From Methanomassiliicoccaceae archaeon (GTDB lineage Archaea > Thermoplasmatota > Thermoplasmata > Methanomassiliicoccales > Methanomethylophilaceae): 5,105 bases of DNA. The first letter of the stretch is position 1; each line of letters starts with the position of its first letter. Of the stretch, positions 4,491-5,105 are shown piece after piece. Below the pieces are notes generated by a model. The model saw nothing but the letters and a program-made list of their open reading frames with translations. It did no database searches and was not told the origin of the DNA. The stretch spans positions 1 through 5,105 of the forward strand of contig WRKA01000109.1 in the NCBI GenBank assembly GCA_009778265.1, read 5' to 3'. The position numbers and the translations under genes were made by a program.

Positions 4491-5105
4491 TCACGGCTTC
4501 CTTTGGTTAAGGAATACGATCACGACCGAGGCGATGACGATCACTGCGATCACCGCTAATGTCATCATATCTATCTCATCCGTACCATCCGCCGGCTCCG
4601 ATGCCGCTTTGAACACGGACACGGTCTGCGGGTCCGTCGTTACCTCATATCCGCTGAAGTCCGCAACGCTTACGTTAACGTTCCCTTCCGTTGTCACGGT
4701 GATCGCGATCGTCCATGTCGTTCCGGACCCTGACAGTCCGCCTTTGATGACTGCACCGGTTCCGTCCGTTATCGTTATGTGGTCGGCGGTCAGTCCGGTC
4801 ACGGGTCCGTCGAATGTTATCCTTAGACCAGTGCTGTCCGCCGAACGGGAGGCGCCGTCCGTCTGAACGGCGGTGAAGGTCACTCCCGCCGTGCTTGCCG
4901 GAGCTATCGTCAGTTCGAACGTCTCCGATGTTACGCCGTTCATCGATAATGTTAACGAGTGCGATCCTTCGGTGACCGATGCGTCGCCTGTCAGTGTTAG
5001 TATGCCGGTGCCGCCGTCTATCGTCAGAGTAGTGAAGGTCACACCCTCGGGCAGGTTCGCCAGCGATAACATGTATACGCCGTCGGAAATGTTCTCCGCG
5101 GTCAC
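4491..5105 (-). CDS. Ig-like surface protein with C-terminal membrane anchor, partial
   Basis: The visible 204 residues are the C-terminal part of a longer protein; the frame stays open to the window edge at 5105, so the start lies outside. Two beta-rich repeats rich in Thr, Gly, Ser and Val are seen: about 1-70, ending in ETFELTIAP, and about 74-166, containing ITFDGPVTGLTADHITITDG and ending in QTVSVFKA, in the style of bacterial Ig-like domains. An acidic linker (EPADGTDEID) leads to one hydrophobic span at about 180-199, then the basic tail NQRKP. This is the layout of a secreted protein anchored with its bulk outside the cell, as in the adhesin-like proteins abundant in gut-associated archaea. 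No sorting motif or catalytic residues are seen. Its binding partner is unknown. It converges on lysS and shares the terminator. Confidence 0.8.
   Translation of the reverse strand: MTAENISDGVYMLSLANLPEGVTFTTLTIDGGTGILTLTGDASVTEGSHSLTLSMNGVTSETFELTIAPASTAGVTFTAVQTDGASRSADSTGLRITFDGPVTGLTADHITITDGTGAVIKGGLSGSGTTWTIAITVTTEGNVNVSVADFSGYEVTTDPQTVSVFKAASEPADGTDEIDMMTLAVIAVIVIASVVIVFLNQRKP

Noticed and set aside
4460..4510. 16-codon ORF after AAAGGAGGT at the end of lysS
   Set aside because: The ribosome-site-like sequence is the 5' arm of the terminator hairpin and lies one base from the ATG; the peptide runs through the T tract and across the end of the convergent gene.

Overview
The window most likely comes from a methanogen-related archaeon of the Thermoplasmata type (Methanomassiliicoccales-like is my best guess; lineage is inference). 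The reasons are a class I lysyl-tRNA synthetase of archaeal type, archaeal TATA boxes 25-40 bases upstream of several starts, start codons with little or no Shine-Dalgarno sequence (near-leaderless mRNAs), heavy use of AGA/AGG arginine codons, and a membrane-anchored Ig-like surface protein.

Layout. Bases 1-114 (+) look like the right end of an IS200/IS605-type element: the last codons of a TnpB-like gene inside a strongly folded segment that fits an omega-RNA scaffold. Bases 115-177 hold the terminator hairpin of the next gene. Two small redox or metal genes run leftward: a HesB/IscA-like iron-sulfur protein (178-501) and a carboxymuconolactone decarboxylase (CMD)/AhpD-fold protein (602-976) that lacks the redox CxxC. 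A divergent promoter region (977-1186) separates them from a rightward SprT/YgjP-like zinc metallopeptidase (1187-1870), which is followed closely by a frameshifted, C-terminally eroded PIN-domain gene (1892-2315).

Bases 2316-2880 are a 565-base stretch with no convincing protein gene. It holds TATA-like boxes on both strands, a terminator-like hairpin and several GC-rich hairpins, and may encode one or more unidentified small RNAs. Next is the complete class I lysyl-tRNA synthetase gene (2881-4437), ending in a bidirectional terminator (4449-4488) shared with a convergent gene for a C-terminally anchored Ig-like surface protein (4491 to beyond 5105).

The genes do not form one pathway. The HesB-like and CMD-like genes may share redox or metal homeostasis, the synthetase is housekeeping, and the IS end and broken PIN gene mark the left half as a site of mobile or decaying DNA. 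The most notable items are the putative omega-RNA end, the PIN frameshift, the structured gene-free stretch, and the three-arm repeat at the end of the synthetase gene that can form two mutually exclusive hairpins.
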